DNA of 64,000 bases from UBA4742 sp963773335. GTDB taxonomy: Bacteria; Actinomycetota; Acidimicrobiia; Acidimicrobiales; Acidimicrobilacustridaceae. The position numbers were made by a program, and so were the translations under genes. The notes under the pieces were generated by a model. It made no database searches and was not told the origin of the DNA. It was given only the letters and a program-made list of their open reading frames with translations. Each line of letters begins with the position of its first letter. Position 1 is the stretch's first letter. The DNA lies in NCBI GenBank assembly GCA_963773335.1, contig CAVZAT010000004.1, positions 434,001 to 498,000 on the forward strand. The letters run 5' to 3'. Shown here in pieces: positions 63,014 to 64,000 of the stretch.

Positions 63014-64000
63014 TCAGCGGCGGAGGAGGTCCTTGGCGATGGCGATGATCTGCAGCTCGTCGGTGCCGGCGTAGATCTGCAGCACCTTGGCGTCGCGGGC
63101 CAGCTGCTCGACGTGGAACTCGGCCATGTAGCCGTTGCCGCCGTGCACCTGCACGGCTTCGAGCGCCACCTCCATGGCGGCCTGGGCCGAGTAGAGCTTC
63201 ATGGCCGACGCCTCGGCCAGCGTGAGGCTCTGCCCGGCGGCGCCCATCTCGATGGTGCGGAACACCAGGTTCTGCACGTTGAGCCGGGCCACCTCCATCT
63301 TGGCCAGCTTGTGCTGGATGAGCTGGAACTCGCCGATGGGCTGGCCGAACTGCACGCGGTTCTTGGCGTACTCGACGCTCAGCTCGAGGCACTGCTCGAT
63401 GATCCCGAGCGCCATGGCGGCCACGCCCGAGCGCTCGATCGGGAACGTGTCCTTGGCCCCCTCCCGGCCGCCGGCCGGGACGTCCTCGGTCTCGCCGATG
63501 AGCCGGTCGCGACCCGACCCGCACGTCGGTCAGGAACAGCTCGCCGGTGGGCGAGCTGTGCATGCCCATCTTGCGCAGCGGCTTCGACTGCTCGAGGCCC
63601 GGGCATGCCCCGTGTCGAGGACGAAGCTGAGGACCTTGCGCTCCGCCGGCGGGTTGCCCTCGTCGAGCTTGCAGATGAACACGATCGTGTCGGCGTAGGG
63701 GCCGTTGGTGATGAACGTCTTCGAGCCGTTGAGCAGGTACTCGTCGCCGTCGCGCCGGGCCGTCGACAGCATCGACCCGAACGCGTCGGAACCCGAGTCG
63801 GGCTCGGTGATGGCCCAGGCCCCGATCTTGTCCAGGGTCAGCAGGTCGGGCACCCACCGCTCCTTCTGGGCGATGGTGCCCCGGCTGTTGATGGCGGCCG
63901 AGGTGAGCCCCATGCGCACGCCCATGGCCGTGACCATGCCTGGGCAGTAGCGGCAGAGCTCGATGATCGGGATCAGCGTGAGCGAGGCGTCGCCGCCGCC
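63014..64000 (-). CDS. Acyl-CoA dehydrogenase, 5' end outside window, frameshifted
   Basis: About 328 residues of an acyl-CoA dehydrogenase; the N-terminus lies beyond 64000. Visible are WAITEPDSGSDAFGSM, SKTFITNGPYADTIV, MGMHSSPTGELFLTDV, NRVQFGQPIGEFQLIQHKLAKM and the C-terminal QVHGGNGYMAEFHVEQLARDAKV with GTDELQ. Frames break near 63605 (two extra G by my reading, DTGMPGLEQSKPL) and near 63512 (one extra base, VRVGRDRLIGE). The ending IYAGTDELQ suits branched or medium-chain acyl-CoA enzymes. 55 nt separate it from the convergent DUF559 gene. Confidence 0.8.

Noticed and set aside
1..64000. rRNA, tRNA, CRISPR array, replication origin or insertion sequence
   Set aside because: No cloverleaf, rRNA-like stretch, repeat-spacer pattern, DnaA-box cluster or transposase gene could be recognised.

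Overview
The window is a very GC-rich, gene-dense bacterial chromosome segment. The strong G/C preference at third codon positions, frequent GTG/TTG starts, leaderless-looking promoters, an LLM-class (F420-type) oxidoreductase, a DUF222/HNH (13E12-type) gene, and the expansion of acyl-CoA, SDR, MaoC, P450 and amidohydrolase-2 genes point to an actinomycete, most probably of the Acidimicrobiia type (inference; no rRNA is present). No stretch longer than about 300 bases lacks a gene. The longest gaps are 61782-62020 (TPP riboswitch plus a repeat), 43116-43342, 26698-26909 and 8889-9068.

Region 1 (1-31 kb) is a lipid/acyl-CoA-style catabolic region: thiolase and DUF35 pair, MaoC dehydratase, two SDRs, acyl-CoA ligase, MaoC-phosphotransacylase fusion, P450, thioesterase, acyl-CoA dehydrogenase and MFS exporter, with three TIM-barrel amidohydrolase paralogues, an HyuB/HyuA pair and a GMC oxidoreductase with its small subunit. 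A near-identical palindrome (arms CCTGAC and GTCAGG, 6-bp spacer) occurs eight times, always at the promoter of one of these genes, either over the expected start of transcription or over the -35 region. This looks like the regulon of one dimeric TetR-type repressor. A TetR gene lies inside the region (6696-7430), but its own promoter has no site.

Region 2 (31-50.5 kb) is a nitrogen-heterocycle (purine/ureide) catabolic island: a three-gene molybdenum hydroxylase (FAD, 2Fe-2S, Mo), an allantoate-type amidohydrolase, an N-carbamoyl-D-amino-acid hydrolase, a second hydroxylase with 2Fe-2S and Mo domains fused, an SsnA-like deaminase, an LLM oxidoreductase, diaminopropionate ammonia-lyase, a nitrate/sulfonate-class ABC importer with a Tat-lipoprotein receptor, adenosine deaminase and 8-oxoguanine deaminase. 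The combination of fused XdhD-like enzyme, SsnA, separate FAD protein and diaminopropionate ammonia-lyase recalls the E. coli yge/ygf/ssnA/xdhD urate-degradation locus, rebuilt with different partners.

Region 3 (50.5-64 kb) holds a 2OG-Fe(II) oxygenase, a TSUP permease, an ABC ATPase, a secreted M23 protein, a PqqD-HPr-kinase-like fusion, and a thiamine salvage operon (thiN-thiB-thiP-thiQ) read leftwards behind a clear TPP riboswitch. A DUF559/AbiEi-type gene follows, then an acyl-CoA dehydrogenase running off the right edge.

A 49-bp imperfect palindromic repeat occurs three times (24033, 61918, and inverted at 62947). A diverged fourth copy lies in frame inside the diaminopropionate ammonia-lyase gene. 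At least 16 otherwise intact genes right of 17 kb carry single-base frameshifts and none was seen left of it. I read most of these as sequence or assembly errors and annotate through them.
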